Positions 1 through 12,950 of a stretch of DNA of 64,000 bases are shown in pieces. Within the stretch, counting starts at the first letter, position 1. Every line of letters starts with the position of its first letter. A program made the position numbers and the translations under genes. The DNA is from Adelphocoris suturalis (lineage: Eukaryota > Arthropoda > Insecta > Hemiptera > Miridae). The stretch is from assembly GCA_030762985.1 (NCBI GenBank), contig CM061040.1:36530734-36594733 (forward strand). The letters run 5' to 3'. Under the pieces are notes generated by a model. The model saw only the letters and a program-made list of their open reading frames with translations, was not told where the DNA came from and searched no databases.

Positions 1-2889
1 TCAAGCACTCAGATAATTAGTGATATTAGCGTTTTGGAGGTATGGCCAATATTCCCTTGGTTACTTTGACTTTACACCTATAAATTGCGAATAAATTCAC
101 TCATTTCTATAATTACACTGGGCTGTTGTGTTGTCACTGTATTGATACTAACACTGTCAAGTGTGATAGAAGAAAAGTATAGCTTTCCCTCATCTTAATA
201 GTTTGCAGCAGCTGAAGGTGGGAATAAGCAATATTCATAGTTGGGTACCTACCAACCTAAACTTATTTTGTCTGGTTCTTCCAATTTTTCCTCACCAAAT
301 TGTCATTGTCCTTCCGTGGAAGGTCACTTTGGAATACTAATCCTATAACACGTAAAAACGATGGTTGCTTTTCTTGACTAGTGTTGATAATAGAGGGCAG
401 GAAGGACCAAGCTTAAGGACGACTTACTTGGTCCTCCCTACTTTTTAAAACGATTAAAGAAGCCTCAACACTGGAAAACAACACTGGAAAAGGTGAACGT
501 AATCGACGACGGTGAGTAACTTTGTGATGCACTACGTTTGTGATTTTTGTGATATCATGATTTATAAATTGATCTATTCTCAATTATCCCCCCCCCCCTC
601 TTCGCAAGCCATCTCAATAAAATTCGAATTTGGAAACTGATGGTGGTTTCACATTGTTATTTTATGTACCTATTTTCTTCTGGAATGTTTGATTATTATT
701 ATTATTTTTTTTTTTTTTAACAAATAGCGGATTATAAAACCCATTTCTAGGGAACGGTTTCCTTAGAATTACATGAGTGAAAAGTGCTACATTCCAGAAA
801 TCGTATCAGAATGCGCCAAAGGGGATTTTATTGACATGAATATGTCTTAGCCTAGAGAGTCATTCCATATTTTCGTCCGACAGAAAAAATTTCACACTTT
901 TATATAATAGTTACGTACAACCATTCAAGGGAGAATGTTATACGATTGCCCATCCCACAAAAATCGATCACCACTCGTTGGAAAGCTGTAAATTTACTAT
1001 ACATTATTTTACATTTCGGCTACATATATACCTACACACTAAGTTGTTGAAACTCTCACTGGATCAATCCACTACTCTATTGGGTTGATTCCCAGCGTTA
1101 TTGTTAATACTTGAGTTTTGATTCATTATTTTCAATAGCGAACCTTTGTAATCGACCAAGAAACAAAATTGTTAGCCCTTTACAAAATTGTTATCAACAT
1201 TTCTAAGACATTGCAATAGCTATATTACAACAACATCAAAAAAATTAAAAGCTAGTTAACAAACAGATGTTTTGTCAAACGAATATGAATAAAGGATAGA
1301 ATAAAAAGAACGATATATACGTATTATGAACTAGGTAACAAAATTAAATTTCAAACCCGTTCTTACGCGAAAATAAAACCTAAAAAATCTATGTATTCAC
1401 TAATTCACGTACGATGTTTGGAATTCCATGTTGTCCAGGCTTTATTGTCCTTTAACGGTTCGTTTATCTCTCTTCCTTTCTAGGTCTCTTTTTATTTTAC
1501 TATTTCCTAACTTTTTTTTAAAGGTTTATCTATTCTCAACCAGAAGGGTCATTAGCGGCATAATTTTCCTGACCTATTAGGTACCTATCTTCTTGTAGAA
1601 ATTGGAAGGGTATACAAATAAATTAGGTAAGGGGAACTCAAGTAAGGCTGCTGATATCAAACATCACTCATCCTCGAATTTTCTCCAATTTTCCCTTTGA
1701 AGTTTTCAGTGAATAACTATCTAACAATCTCTCTCCACATCAATATTACCTCATCTCTAACTGGTTCCTCGAGAATTTGGAACGTGTGATTAGAGAACTC
1801 AATCCTGAGCAGAATAGCCCTCCTTTCTACTTCATATCCACTCTCTCATCATCCATTGATTCTTTTGATTTCCTCGATAATCCTTTTCTTTAACTAACAA
1901 GCCCCATCAAAGTCAAAAATGATTCTGCTCGATGAAAAGGTTCTCTCCAAGCCGTAATTTTTTGTTCGTATTCGAATTAAGGAAGGGCTCGCCCTCTCCA
2001 GGTTTCGCTATCAAAATAAATAATGAAATTAATTTAAGCGTTCTCGAAGATGGTGGTTCGAAATGGCAGATTACGGAGTAGGAGGTTTAAATCGATTATA
2101 AATTGGAAGCGCCGATATTTATGGGCCGATATATTGCAGTGGTTGAGTCAGTGGGAACCTGTGATTACCCCGCTGTATCTTGGGGATCTTGTAAAGGTGT
2201 TTACTTTTGGTGGTCCAACGATATCGTGGGCCCTAAGGCTGGAGGCCTCCCGCATAGTGCGCCAGTCTGGTGAAATATAATTTCCATCACGTGACTTAGA
2301 GTCTACAGGTTTTCTTCTCCAATGCCAGAAGATACCTAATTCAACGTAGTTGAACTGATTCCATTCATATAGAACTCGGATTGTCACTTGATTATTCAAA
2401 ATGTTGAATTTTAATGCACCGAACCAATTTTGAGGAACATGATATAAATCTTACTCGGTATACCACGATCGGAATTGCCTCAATTCACTCTTTTACAAAA
2501 TATTGACTCTTTAATCGCACATACCTATAAAAACTGGTTCAGCTCGAATTCGGTCAAATATTTTCAATAATGAACTTCTGTAATCGACCAAGAACATATT
2601 TCTCCCTCACTTTGAAATTTTTGGCTTACTTTTCAAGGTACGGAAATCACCAAAATTGAATTTTGAAAAACTGTCAGAATCTTTTGGAAGTGGTGGAAGT
2701 CTACAGACGATATAAATATCGGAAGACTTTCTTCATGCCCACTAAATTCTTTTTTGATGAAAATTGTCCGGATATGGGCCAACACTTTCGGATGTCTTCC
2801 TGATAGAAGCAACAGGATGAGGTCGAGCAGCTTAACTGTCTTTAGTACCTTGTTCCGGCGTCTGGTGGTAATACCACCAGGTCCAGCAG
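1..2889. other. AT-rich non-coding stretch
   Basis: No convincing gene. It holds a 9-bp-stem hairpin (403-411 with 427-435), a run of 11 C at 588-598, T/ATT-rich low complexity near 690-720, a segment (about 930-1050) also present near 18845-18960, and minus-strand ends of a short interspersed family at 1125-1180 and 2560-2640 (core CGATTACAAAGGTTCATTATT). GACG|GTGAGT near 515 resembles a splice donor but has no partner. A GC-richer patch at 2050-2400 has open frames on both strands that I do not recognise. Confidence 0.6.
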
Positions 2890-3993
2890 GAGTGGAGTTT
2901 TTGACATGACACTTATATGCCTCGTCATGAAGCACCAGCGTGCTCATAACGTCACAAGGAATCCCTGGTGGAAGCTGGGGGCACCACCAGCTCACCAGGG
3001 TTGTGGCAGGGAGAACTCAAGAGTGGCTCCCAATAGTCCTCAAACTCCTGGAGAGAGGGTAAAAATTTTTCATCACCAGCTCCTCCCAGTACCCCCGCGG
3101 ATACACGAGCCGGATGCCTCCTCCACAAATTCTGGATTCCGTGATATTCCCGCCTTCAGAGCTTGTTTTCCTGCTCTGCGGGCACCAATGTTGGAGGAGC
3201 CCCTCCCTAATTCCTCGCAACGGTTGCTTCCTCAATTTGTGGGAAGATCCTCTACACATAGGAAGCAACCCTGTCCTCCGAGCCTTCAGGCCCCTCAACA
3301 GCCCGCCAAGCCAGATCCTGCAGGTAGGCACTCTCATACCCTTCAATACAGCCTACATGCTCCCCAAGCCTCAATACTTCAGTATTCAGATCTTCAAGAA
3401 GACCGAAGGTCTCAGGGGAGTATTGCTGAAAGGCGGGCTGCTGTCCCATGCCTGTAGGAGATGTTCGAGAGGCCCCATGGCTATTTGCCAGGATCGCATC
3501 CTCGACAAGCTGCTTGAAGTGGGGCCTCAAGCGAAGAGATTGGATGGCAGGAAGCATGCGCTTGGGAAAACGTTCTTGCAAGAAAACATTAATATGGCGT
3601 ACCCCATTACGCACAGCCTCTGCCTCCTTTGCTGCCATTCTCCGCAAATCCTCAGAAGCATACCTGTGCTGCTCTCGCTCTATATCAATTGCAGCATTGG
3701 CCCCTACAGGATGCTTCTTTCAGACACGGGCACTGAGGCCACGATGGATCTGAAGGTTCTCTCACAGTGTGCACACTGCTGGTCATCTCCAAGGGCATTG
3801 TAACAGGAAGAGGGATAGGAAGATGAGGATGAAGGGAAGGAGAGGAAAGCTGACGCCCCTGCTTGAGGCGCCCCAGAGCGCCTCCCCTCAGATCCTGCGT
3901 GCCAATGGGCTGGCGGGGGTTATGAGGCTCACTGTTATCCAACTCCTTAACGGGAAAGCTCGTTAATTTAAGGGACAGGAGTCCCGTTGACAT
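2890..3993 (-). mobile_element. LINE (I/R1-like) 5'/ORF1 relic
   Basis: A GC-rich island read on the minus strand as broken frames (3993-3685, 3647-3252, 3346-3017, 2995-2890). The middle frame is basic and helical (RRMAAKEAEAVRNGVRH, FPKRMLPAIQSLRLRPHFKQ), as expected of a retrotransposon ORF1 rather than an enzyme. Its 3' part (about 2900-3150) resembles 12990-13235, where the same sequence directly precedes a LINE endonuclease; both carry a Ser/Thr-x-AGP-x-GI stretch at the ORF1/ORF2 boundary. Here the endonuclease is missing. Plus-strand frames over the same bases are shadows. Confidence 0.55.
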
Positions 3994-6991
3994 GAACCCC
4001 CCCTACTCACCGGTGGGTCATTCTGCCACCCTCTGGTAAACCAGAGAGTGCCTGAGTTGCACGACAGGGACGTAAGACCTTGACTTGGGTAGGGATATGA
4101 AGGAGCTCCGGACAATGAAAATTTCCGGTTTCATTTACATTTCTAATTTACGTTTCAATTCTAATTTACGAAAATTTTCATTTTGACAATTTTGAAGCCA
4201 TTGCAATAGCTTCCTTTTTTCGGATATTCGATAATGAATATACCTATGATTCCATAATTCTGGCTTTGTATAGACAGACCGAGGTTTGATTGTATTGTTA
4301 TAAATATATAACCCGTTGTATCGTTTTTATTATTTGTTTGGTTTTCTCAATGGTCGAAGGCGCACCTAACTCTTCATAACCGTATAATTTGTTCATGTTA
4401 TTGAAGAACAAGAAGAATTGTTGCACGACTTTGTACTCTGTCGATTATGCGCCTCACGACCTAAAAGAAAAAAAGATGAGATGAAAAGGATTATTTATGT
4501 TCCCGAAGAGAACTGAGGGAAACTTCATTTCGTTTGAAAATCAACCATGCGCGGAACGTGCGTGATTCCTTGCGCGTGCAGACTTACCTCACCCTGTTCA
4601 TCACTTAATCGCCACAATGAAAAATGAAGAACGACGCATTAATGAACCGCTCGTGGGTGTCGATGGCCTGAGATTTATTGGCCGCGAATCACGAATCATG
4701 ACTGAGTTCATCTGTTACTTATTCGTGGTCCTATAAATTATCAGCGGATACCATGTAAATTAAAAGGGTGAAAACGTCACCGTAAATCATACTATAGCAC
4801 CTTCTTGAGGGGGAGTGTTTCAAGGTGTGTTAGTTTTTAATTTTAGTTTGATTAGTCTTCCACAATATACAGGACTTGCGATGTTGACGTCCATAGCAGC
4901 GGAAAATTTGAAGACCGAACACATCAATTTCTTAGGCTGTTTATAAACAAGTCTTTTAGGGAAAACTTCATCATGTGTTTCCCGGCTACTTTACTGAGCA
5001 AACTAACGCTAATGTTATTACAGAAAATGTTAGCTCAACCCGAGGTTGCCATAGGTCCTTCATTATCTCCTCTGCTTGCAAATATATAAGTAACATATTA
5101 TACGGATTATCTAGAACAACAAATATTTAAAGCATGTAGCTCAATTAACCTTCTTTATTGATATGGATTCGTCGATCATATTATAATTTTATGGAAAGAA
5201 ATAAAAAGAAATCTGAATTCTTCTCACAAAAACAAAATAAATTTGAACCCTTTATTACATTTATCACATGTTCCCTCGAATTTGGGGGGGGGGGGGGGGG
5301 GAACACATTTTCTTCATCAATCCATTATAGCGAAGTATTAATGGTACCTACCTAAATCAAATCACCTAAAAGTCCACTAGCATGCAGCCTCAACCGTGCT
5401 ATCTATTCCAATGAGTGAACAAAATTTATGAAAATATACATCAATTATCAAAAGCATATTGGCAAATTGGTCGTGGATACAGAGGAAATCTCGAAGATAT
5501 CAAATAGGATAAGAATAATAGGAAAAGGGTAGGGCTGGTGTCTCTAATTTGGTTGAAGATGTAACTTTTGAAGAAAATCAATGACTGAGTATACCTACCT
5601 TATTATGGGAAAATGTTTGATAAAATAGGTAAAATTCTATCATCTAGGAGTTACGAGTACTAAGTGGGGTTTAAAAATAAAGTGCTGCAAATTATTGCTC
5701 AACGGGTTATTATTTCTGTACAAGATAGTCCTTCAACGTTGAACACTTATCTATTATTAATTATTAAACATAGCCTGCGTAAGCAGTATCCTAGGCGGGG
5801 AGGGTAGAAATACGAGGGGATTTGAAATAAGTGATAAAGGGAAAACTAGACACGGAAATAAGGTGTCTATACAACAAAGGTTATCAGAAATGGAATTAAA
5901 ATCCCACCGCTGCCACTATTGCTGAGATGGGGATCTTAGGTTGAAAAGGGGGGGATTTCGGAGGATGCAAATCATTACTCAAAGGGTTCGTGACTAGGGG
6001 GATGTTACTGGACGGTCATTATGTTGTAGATAGATAAATTCCAGATAATACTGACTCTTCAAGGCTGAACTCAAATATGACTATTACGGATAAGGTTACT
6101 GTGAAAAGGGACTTTAGAGTTGATATTATAAACAAAAATGACTAAACGGTCTTTGCCATACAAAAAGTTACTTTCGTCAGAGGATGTTAACCAAGAGACA
6201 ATTTGCGTTATAAAACGAGACTTTGCACATGCAATGCTTTGAAATGGTGAAAACAACTTATACTAGAGATGTTATGCCTTATTGTCGATAAAACGTGATT
6301 CAACAATGGCTTCCCACAAAATTTGACTTCTTTCAATGTAATGTGATATGAACAAAATATGGGTACATGCAAATTAATGACTACTGTAAAATGAATGACT
6401 CCTGAGTAAAAAAGTGCCTTTTCAAGAAAACATGCCTTTTGGCGTAAAATAGTGTCTTTCAACAAGGTATACACATTCACAATAGCTGTTGTCAATCCTA
6501 GTTCCCCGAGAGCATCACAACCAATATAGACGCTTGACTGGTTACACAAGAAAACGTAACTATATTGCAAAACGTGTCTTCGACTGGCTAACCGTATGTG
6601 ATTGTGACTGCAAGGTCGATACAAATCCTAAGTGCTCGAGGAGGTAAACGTATCAGTGAGGTAAACGACTTTCGTGTCTTTATTAACAAAAACATGACGT
6701 GTCTTTGAGATATATGAAGATGAGAATGAAACGTGATTATGCACAATGACTCTTCTATCAATGTCTACCTAGAAACGTTGGCCAATGGGAAAATGACTCA
6801 TAATTACTCATTGTAGATGCTGGGCGACCTTGCAGGAGGCTCGAAGAAATAATGTCCATGGCAGCAGGGGTTGACGGGCTTGAGGGAGGTGACACAAGGT
6901 TTGTCAGTCCAATTCTATTCACACTCGGTCGGCTGAGAAGATCGTTGTGATCTTTACCATGTTCCACTAGTTTTGATTTGCCCTTGTGTTA
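3994..6991. other. AT-rich intergenic stretch with repeat scraps
   Basis: No supported gene. It includes a minus-oriented piece of the AAGCTATTGCAATGGC family (about 4165-4235), an 18-base G run (5284-5301), and a degenerate copy of the AATTTGCAGCG family (about 5680-5760, minus). The Ser/Pro-rich minus frame at 6967-6758 (VSPPSSPSTPAAMDI) looks mildly coding but has no recognised domain and no clear splice sites. Confidence 0.5.
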
Positions 6992-7699
6992 ATGATAATT
7001 TTTGCTGTCCAAGTTCTAACCCTTTGTAAAACCGAACGCTTAAATGTACAGCTATCCGAGTGGTTTTATTGGGTTCTTTGGGATGATATTTATAGTTGAC
7101 AACCTAATAAATCACTGCAATTTTGATAGACTTCGAGGCCTCATTTTTTTAATGTTTCATCCCTTAAATCGAAATTAATGCCGAGTTTCTAAGACCAACT
7201 TAGCTCCATACATTTGGTTTTTTATCGAGTTTCATTAACTTTGGTCCAGTCGTTTCGGAGAAATGCTCTGGACGTGGAATGACGTACAGGTGTACGGAGA
7301 AATTTTAATTATTTCATTATATTTTTAGGATTCTACTCATTTTGAAACATAAATCATCAAATTTTGAACTGATTTAACCTTTTTTCCTGGTTGATCAAAA
7401 AGGTTCATTACTGAAAATGATGAACCAAAATAGTCTTAAAGATTTACCATGATTCGTTAAAGATAAAATCAGTGCCCATGATAAGAGAGGTCTATATAAA
7501 ATAAAATGTTCTTCCGGCCATGACTATTGAGGTCAAGCTGGTAGGAAATACTGGAAAAGAACATGAAGAGGATTTCTGGGACAAAAAGGGTGAATCTGCA
7601 TTTGCAAATCATAGTCAGGAATCCAGTCATTAGTGGTGCTTTGAGGGTTGAGAAATTGTAGATTAGGCTTCTCAAGTTTTAATTTCTTATATTGCTTAG

Positions 7700-7725
7700 C
7701 GCTTTCGCCTGTTCGGCCTCATCAG
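7700..7725 (-). ncRNA. Hammerhead ribozyme core, left arm
   Basis: Exact reverse-complement twin of the core at 10651-10676, in the left arm of the inverted duplication and on the same strand as the left Penelope-like fragment. Transcription through the whole palindrome would put both ribozyme cores into one folded RNA, one of them as antisense. Confidence 0.72.
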
Positions 7726-8548
7726 AGCTGCAATTATTACAATAATGTTCTAGTATACATTTAGGTACATAGGTCTTCGGGGTACATAGTAGTTCTTGTG
7801 TAATTTCGCATATTTACCTTGGATTCGTGGTGTTGTACTTCATATCAATAATAGTTGTTTTGGGCTCCTCAACATCTCAGAGAGTACCTGTTATTGGGGT
7901 ATTTATTAGGTTTAGTTAATGGATTTTATACGTTATATGTGTTATTAGTAGTTGATATTGGTATTCTTACTTTTGTTTCGTCGTGTTTGTTGGATAAAAT
8001 TTTCGAAATCTGGGGGGTTTTATCACCCATTGTCTTGTTGTCTCCTGTTAAGCAATGGAAAATTTTTAGTGATGTTGTTTGGAAAAAGTATTGCTTGTTA
8101 AGTTGTGTAAATATAGTTATTCTTACCTTATGTATGTAAGGTTGTCGAAATTGCAGAGATTTTAGCGTTAAATTGAGAGATTGGAGGGAGGAGAAACATT
8201 TATTTTTACATTGATAAAAGGAATGATTTGACGTTTTTAGGGCTGTTGAGTTGTTGGTATTCGGTCACCGTTTCTAGTGGTAGGTGTTATTCTGTTTTCT
8301 CGTTGTTGAATGTTGTGGGGTCATTAGTTGTGTGGTTTTCTTTCTAAGATGTTGAAGGAGTTGTTCCCTTAATACAGTATATTTTTTGATAATTCATGTA
8401 TATAATAATTTATTGTAATTTACATTTGTGGAATTATTTCTAAATTAAATTAATTATAATGTATTTTACATAATTGTTGTATAATTAGGATTACATATTG
8501 CTTGCTTATTATCATTATATAAAATTAGATATAGTATATTGTTTAATT

Positions 8549-9020
8549 ATAATTGTTTATTATGAAAGAGTGGTTGGAATTGTTTTCCTAGGTTAGTTAT
8601 ATCACATTTTTTATTCATTGGGTGTTGCTCTTTTAGTATTTTAATATTCTCTATAATTCTACGTTTTACAGTATTAATTTCTATGCCTTTAGATGTAATA
8701 TTATTGTAGTTAGCTCTATGTTGTTCTTCTGCTAAATGGTGGTCTAGTGCTGTTTCTTTTACATTGTACTTAAAATTATGCTTGTGTCTATCTATTCGCT
8801 TCTTTAAGTTTTGTAGGCTTTCGCCTATGTATGTGGAATTGCAGTCTAGGCATGGTATTTTGTAAATATTATATCTGGTATCTAATAGTGGTTTTTTATC
8901 TTTAATTTTTGGAAAGAATTTTTGTATTTTGTTGTTATATTTCCATGCTATTCGAAAATTATTGCTTTTATCTTTAAATATAGTTCTTAATTTGTTTTCC
9001 CATTCAGGTTTGTATGTTTT
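8549..9020 (-). pseudogene. Penelope-like element GIY-YIG fragment, left copy
   Basis: Mirror copy of the right-arm Penelope-like reading frame, truncated about 200 bp earlier at its 5' side. On the minus strand it encodes the same GIY-YIG nuclease core, with YNIYKIPCLDCNSTYIGES followed by KKRIDRHKHNF. It faces the right copy head to head. It lacks the reverse transcriptase and cannot be autonomous. Confidence 0.85.
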
Positions 9021-9182
9021 ACAGACTTTATTTTGCTCTAAGTTGAATTTGACTGTTTTCCTCTGTTTAGGGCTCTAAGTTGAATTTGACTGTTTTCCTC
9101 TGTTAGGCCTAAACATAGGAAAACAGTCAAATTCAACTTAGAGCAAAATAAAGTCTATAAATATAGCCAAACAGAGACTATA

Positions 9183-9827
9183 TTGCAACCTAGCAACCTA
9201 ATAACTAGCTATTTTAAACCCAATATACATAAACCAACAACAATCAAATACGAGGTAAACCAACATATCCATAACCAGAAAAGTAATACATACAATATAG
9301 ACCTAGTAACCAAAACCAAAAATAACCTAGATAACCAACCTAAATGTATATGCCTCACATACAAACCTGAATGGGAAAACAAATTAAGAACTATATTTAA
9401 AGATAAAAGCAATAATTTTCGAATAGCATGGAAATATAACAACAAAATACAAAAATTCTTTCCAAAAATTAAAGATAAAGAACCACTATTAGATACCAGA
9501 TATAATATTTACAAAATACCATGCCTAGACTGCAATTCCACATACATAGGCGAAAGCCTACAAAACTTAAAGAAGCGAATAGATAGACACAAACATAATT
9601 TTAAGTACAATGTAAAAGAAACAGCACTAGACCACCATTTAGCAGAAGAACAACATAGAGCTAACTACAATAATATTACATCTAAAGGCATAGAAATTAA
9701 TACTGTAAAACGTAGAATTATAGAGAATATTAAAATACTAAAAGAGCAACACCCAATGAATAAAAAATGTGATATAACTAACCTAGGAAAACAATTCCAA
9801 CCACTCTTTCATAATAAACAATTATAA
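9183..9827 (+). pseudogene. Penelope-like element, linker and GIY-YIG endonuclease, right copy
   Basis: A 214-residue open frame. It shows the basic linker of Penelope-like retroelements (FRIAWKYNNKIQKFFPKIKD) and then a GIY-YIG nuclease: YNIYKIPCLDCNSTYIGES, the catalytic Arg region KKRIDRHKHNF, then ALDHHLAEEQH and a downstream Glu in IIENIKILKEQHP. The first codon is TTG and the frame is open upstream, so this is a 5'-truncated piece without the reverse transcriptase. In intact elements this nuclease nicks target DNA. The frame is undamaged, so the copy is young. Confidence 0.88.
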
Positions 9828-10650
9828 TTAAACAATATACTATATTTAATTCTATATAATGATAATAAGCAAGCAATATGTAATCCTAATTATACAACAA
9901 TTATGTAAAATACATTATAATTAATTTAATTTAGAAACAATTCCACATATGTAAATTACAATAAATTATTATATACATGAATTATCAAAAAAAATATACT
10001 GTATTAAGGGAACAACTCCTTCAACATCTTAGAAAGAAAACCACACAACTAATGACCCCACAACATTCAACAACGAGAAAACAGAATAACACCTACCACT
10101 AGAAACGGTGACCGAATAACAACAACTCAACAGCCCTAAAAACGTCAAATCATTCCTTTTATCAATGTAAAAATAAATGTTTCTCCTCCCTCCAATCTCT
10201 CAATTTAACGCTAAAATCTCTGCAATTTCGACAACCTTACATGCATAAGGTAAGAATAACTATATTTACACAACTTAACAAGCAATACTTTTTCCAAACA
10301 ACATCACTAAAAATTTTCCATTGCTTAACAGGAGACAACAAGACAATGGGTGATAAAACCCCCCAGATTTCGAAAATTTTATCCAACAAACACGACGAAA
10401 CAAAAGTAAGAATACCAATATCAACTACTAATAACACATATAACGTATAAAATCCATTAACTAAACCTAATAAATACCCCAATAACAGGTACTCTCTGAG
10501 ATGTTGAGGAGCCCAAAACAACTATTATTGATATGAAGTACAACACCACGAATCCAAGGTAAATATGCGAAATTACACAAGAACTACTATGTACCCCGAA
10601 GACCTATGTACCTAAATGTATACTAGAACATTATTGTAATAATTGCAGCT

Positions 10651-10676
10651 CTGATGAGGCCGAACAGGCGAAAGCG
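10651..10676 (+). ncRNA. Hammerhead ribozyme core (Penelope-associated), right arm
   Basis: The sequence CTGATGAG-GCC-GAACA-GGC-GAAA-GCGC matches the hammerhead core: CUGAUGA, a 3-bp stem II closed by a 5-nt loop, then GAAA. It lies downstream of the GIY-YIG frame on the same strand, as known for Penelope-like elements, which carry hammerheads in their terminal repeats. Stems I and III are not obvious in a single copy, so cleavage may need a dimeric or tandem transcript. Confidence 0.75.
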
Positions 10677-11406
10677 CTAAGCAATATAAGAAATTAAAAC
10701 TTGAGAAGCCTAATCTACAATTTCTCAACCCTCAAAGCACCACTAATGACTGGATTCCTGACTATGATTTGCAAATGCAGATTCACCCTTTTTGTCCCAG
10801 AAATCCTCTTCATGTTCTTTTCCAGTATTTCCTACCAGCTTGACCTCAATAGTCATGGCCGGAAGAACATTTTATCTTATATAGACCTCTCTTATCATGG
10901 GCACTGATTTTATCTTTAACGAATCATGGTAAATCTTTAAGACTATTTTGGTTCATCATTTTCAGTAATGAACCTTTTTGATCAACCAGGAAAAAAGGTT
11001 AAATCAGTTCAAAATTTGATGATTTATGTTTCAAAATGAGTAGAATCCTAAAAATATAATGAAATAATTAAAATTTCTCCGTACACCTGTACGTCATTCC
11101 ACGTCCAGAGCATTTCTCCGAAACGACTGGACCAAAGTTAATGAAACTCGATAAAAAACCAAATGTATGGAGCTAAGTTGGTCTTAGAAACTCGGCATTA
11201 ATTTCGATTTAAGGGATGAAACATTAAAAAAATGAGGCCTCGAAGTCTATCAAAATTGCAGTGATTTATTAGGTTGTCAACTATAAATATCATCCCAAAG
11301 AACCCAATAAAACCACTCGGATAGCTGTACATTTAAGCGTTCGGTTTTACAAAGGGTTAGAACTTGGACAGCAAAAATTATCATGCAGTCTACCTCCCTA
11401 ATAATT

Positions 11407-11733
<327 letters not shown>

Positions 11734-12045
11734 ACTATTTCTCTTGTGACTATTTGGATTTGAATACCTCAGTGGCATCAATTAAGAATAAAATTTACAA
11801 CTATGATGTTACTTAAGTACGAGTATAATGCGACATAAAACCAATATACGAACGGTTATGAGAAATGTGGTTAGTCCCAGCCCCGGGATTATCAATACAC
11901 GATCTTATTTATTGCGCTCTTTACCCAAAGAAAAATAAATGCCAGCAGTCTGTCTTACTTTTATTTATAGCATCGCGAAGTCTCTTTCTGATTGGATCAG
12001 TTGCCAGTTTGCTCTTCTTCTGCTTCTCTGGGCTCTAAGCCTTAG
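11734..12045. other. Unassigned spacer
   Basis: AT-rich sequence between the CT tract and the LINE fragment. I see no gene, hairpin or repeat that I can support. Confidence 0.5.
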
Positions 12046-12950
12046 TTACTTACAAGTCCTTCCGAGTTTTCCAATATCGTCATTCCTCCAGTAGACTGGA
12101 GGCTTAGCAAATGTCAAAAAAAATTTTGCCATTGATGCATCACAAACTTTTGCGACGATCTGCGTTATTTTGTTTACGATTGCCTCGGCATTTGCAATAT
12201 GCTCATCATTCTGTTCTTTGTCGGCTAGTAATCGATCTCCATCCTGTAAAACCTCTACCATTGCATCACCGTCTAATCTAGCCAAGCTCCATCCTATTAC
12301 TTTCCTTCTACTATTTCTTTGGTTGTTTATCTGGTAGTTCACTGGTTGAAATTGATAGGTTATGTACAGGTGATCACTTCCTGTATAATCTTCCATAACT
12401 TGCAAATCAAGAATTTTCCTGGCAGTGCTTTCTGATGCAGAGGAGATATATGGTATTGTCCCCCTTTGTCCCGGACGATGGAATGCTGGCGTGCTGCCTT
12501 CATTGAGAAGTATTAGCCTGTTCTTGCTGCCATTTCTAGAATGAGCCTCCGACTGCGGTCAGTTTCAGGCATGACCCGTTCTAGAGCCCTTGCATTGAAA
12601 TCCCCTGTTACTATTTTATCCCCCCTCGCTATTTGTAGAGCATCTTCTAGGCCCCACAACTTTCTTTCGAAGTCACGAATGAGCTCATTCGGTGTGAAGT
12701 AGCAGCTTAAATAGGTGACTCCCGCAGTTCTTAGCCATACGAATCCTTCATCCTTCACCACTTGGTCTTCTATGTGCCCTTGCGGCACTGACCATATGGC
12801 AGCAGTTCCAAGGTTATCCGCATACCAATTATGGTTGGTTTAGTTGTGGTACTGCTCACTTATTATCACAATGTCTATTCTTTTTTCTCGCAACAATTGA
12901 TGGAGTAGGGAGTAGGTTTTAGGCTGTTGAGCTCTTATGGGAGGAGAAAT
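12046..12950 (-). pseudogene. LINE (I/R1-like) apurinic-type endonuclease relic
   Basis: On the minus strand, broken frames give an ORF2 start (LRAQQPKTYSLLHQLL, RIDIVIISEQY), then DNLGTAAIWSVPQGH, GVTYLSCYFTPNELI, the catalytic stretch KIVTGDFNARALE, and later YTGSDHLYITYQF, which holds the Ser-Asp-His motif. Together these mark the exonuclease/endonuclease/phosphatase-fold nuclease of non-LTR retrotransposons. Frame changes occur around 12510 and 12410, and a stop interrupts the 5' part. The fragment ends before any reverse transcriptase, at the stop at 12046. Confidence 0.82.

Larger units (their letters stand above)
6992..11384. repeat. Giant inverted duplication (arms of about 2 kb)
   Basis: The left arm (6992 to about 9020) is the reverse complement of the right arm (about 9355-11384); paired positions sum to 18376 over nearly the whole length, so the axis is at 9188. 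Only scattered mismatches are visible, for example one near 8140/10240 and one near 8260/10120. The spacer (about 9022-9354) itself contains a smaller palindrome, 9022-9070 against 9107-9155. The arms contain the 3' part of a Penelope-like element, a short interspersed repeat (7185-7440 and 10936-11190) and the edge of a further repeat, so they are a duplicated genomic segment rather than a single transposon. Confidence 0.95.

Noticed and set aside
7855..8139. Hydrophobic 94-residue frame, repeated at 10237-10521
   Set aside because: Its duplication is explained by the inverted arms. It is antisense to the Penelope-like element and has T-rich composition with no known domain.
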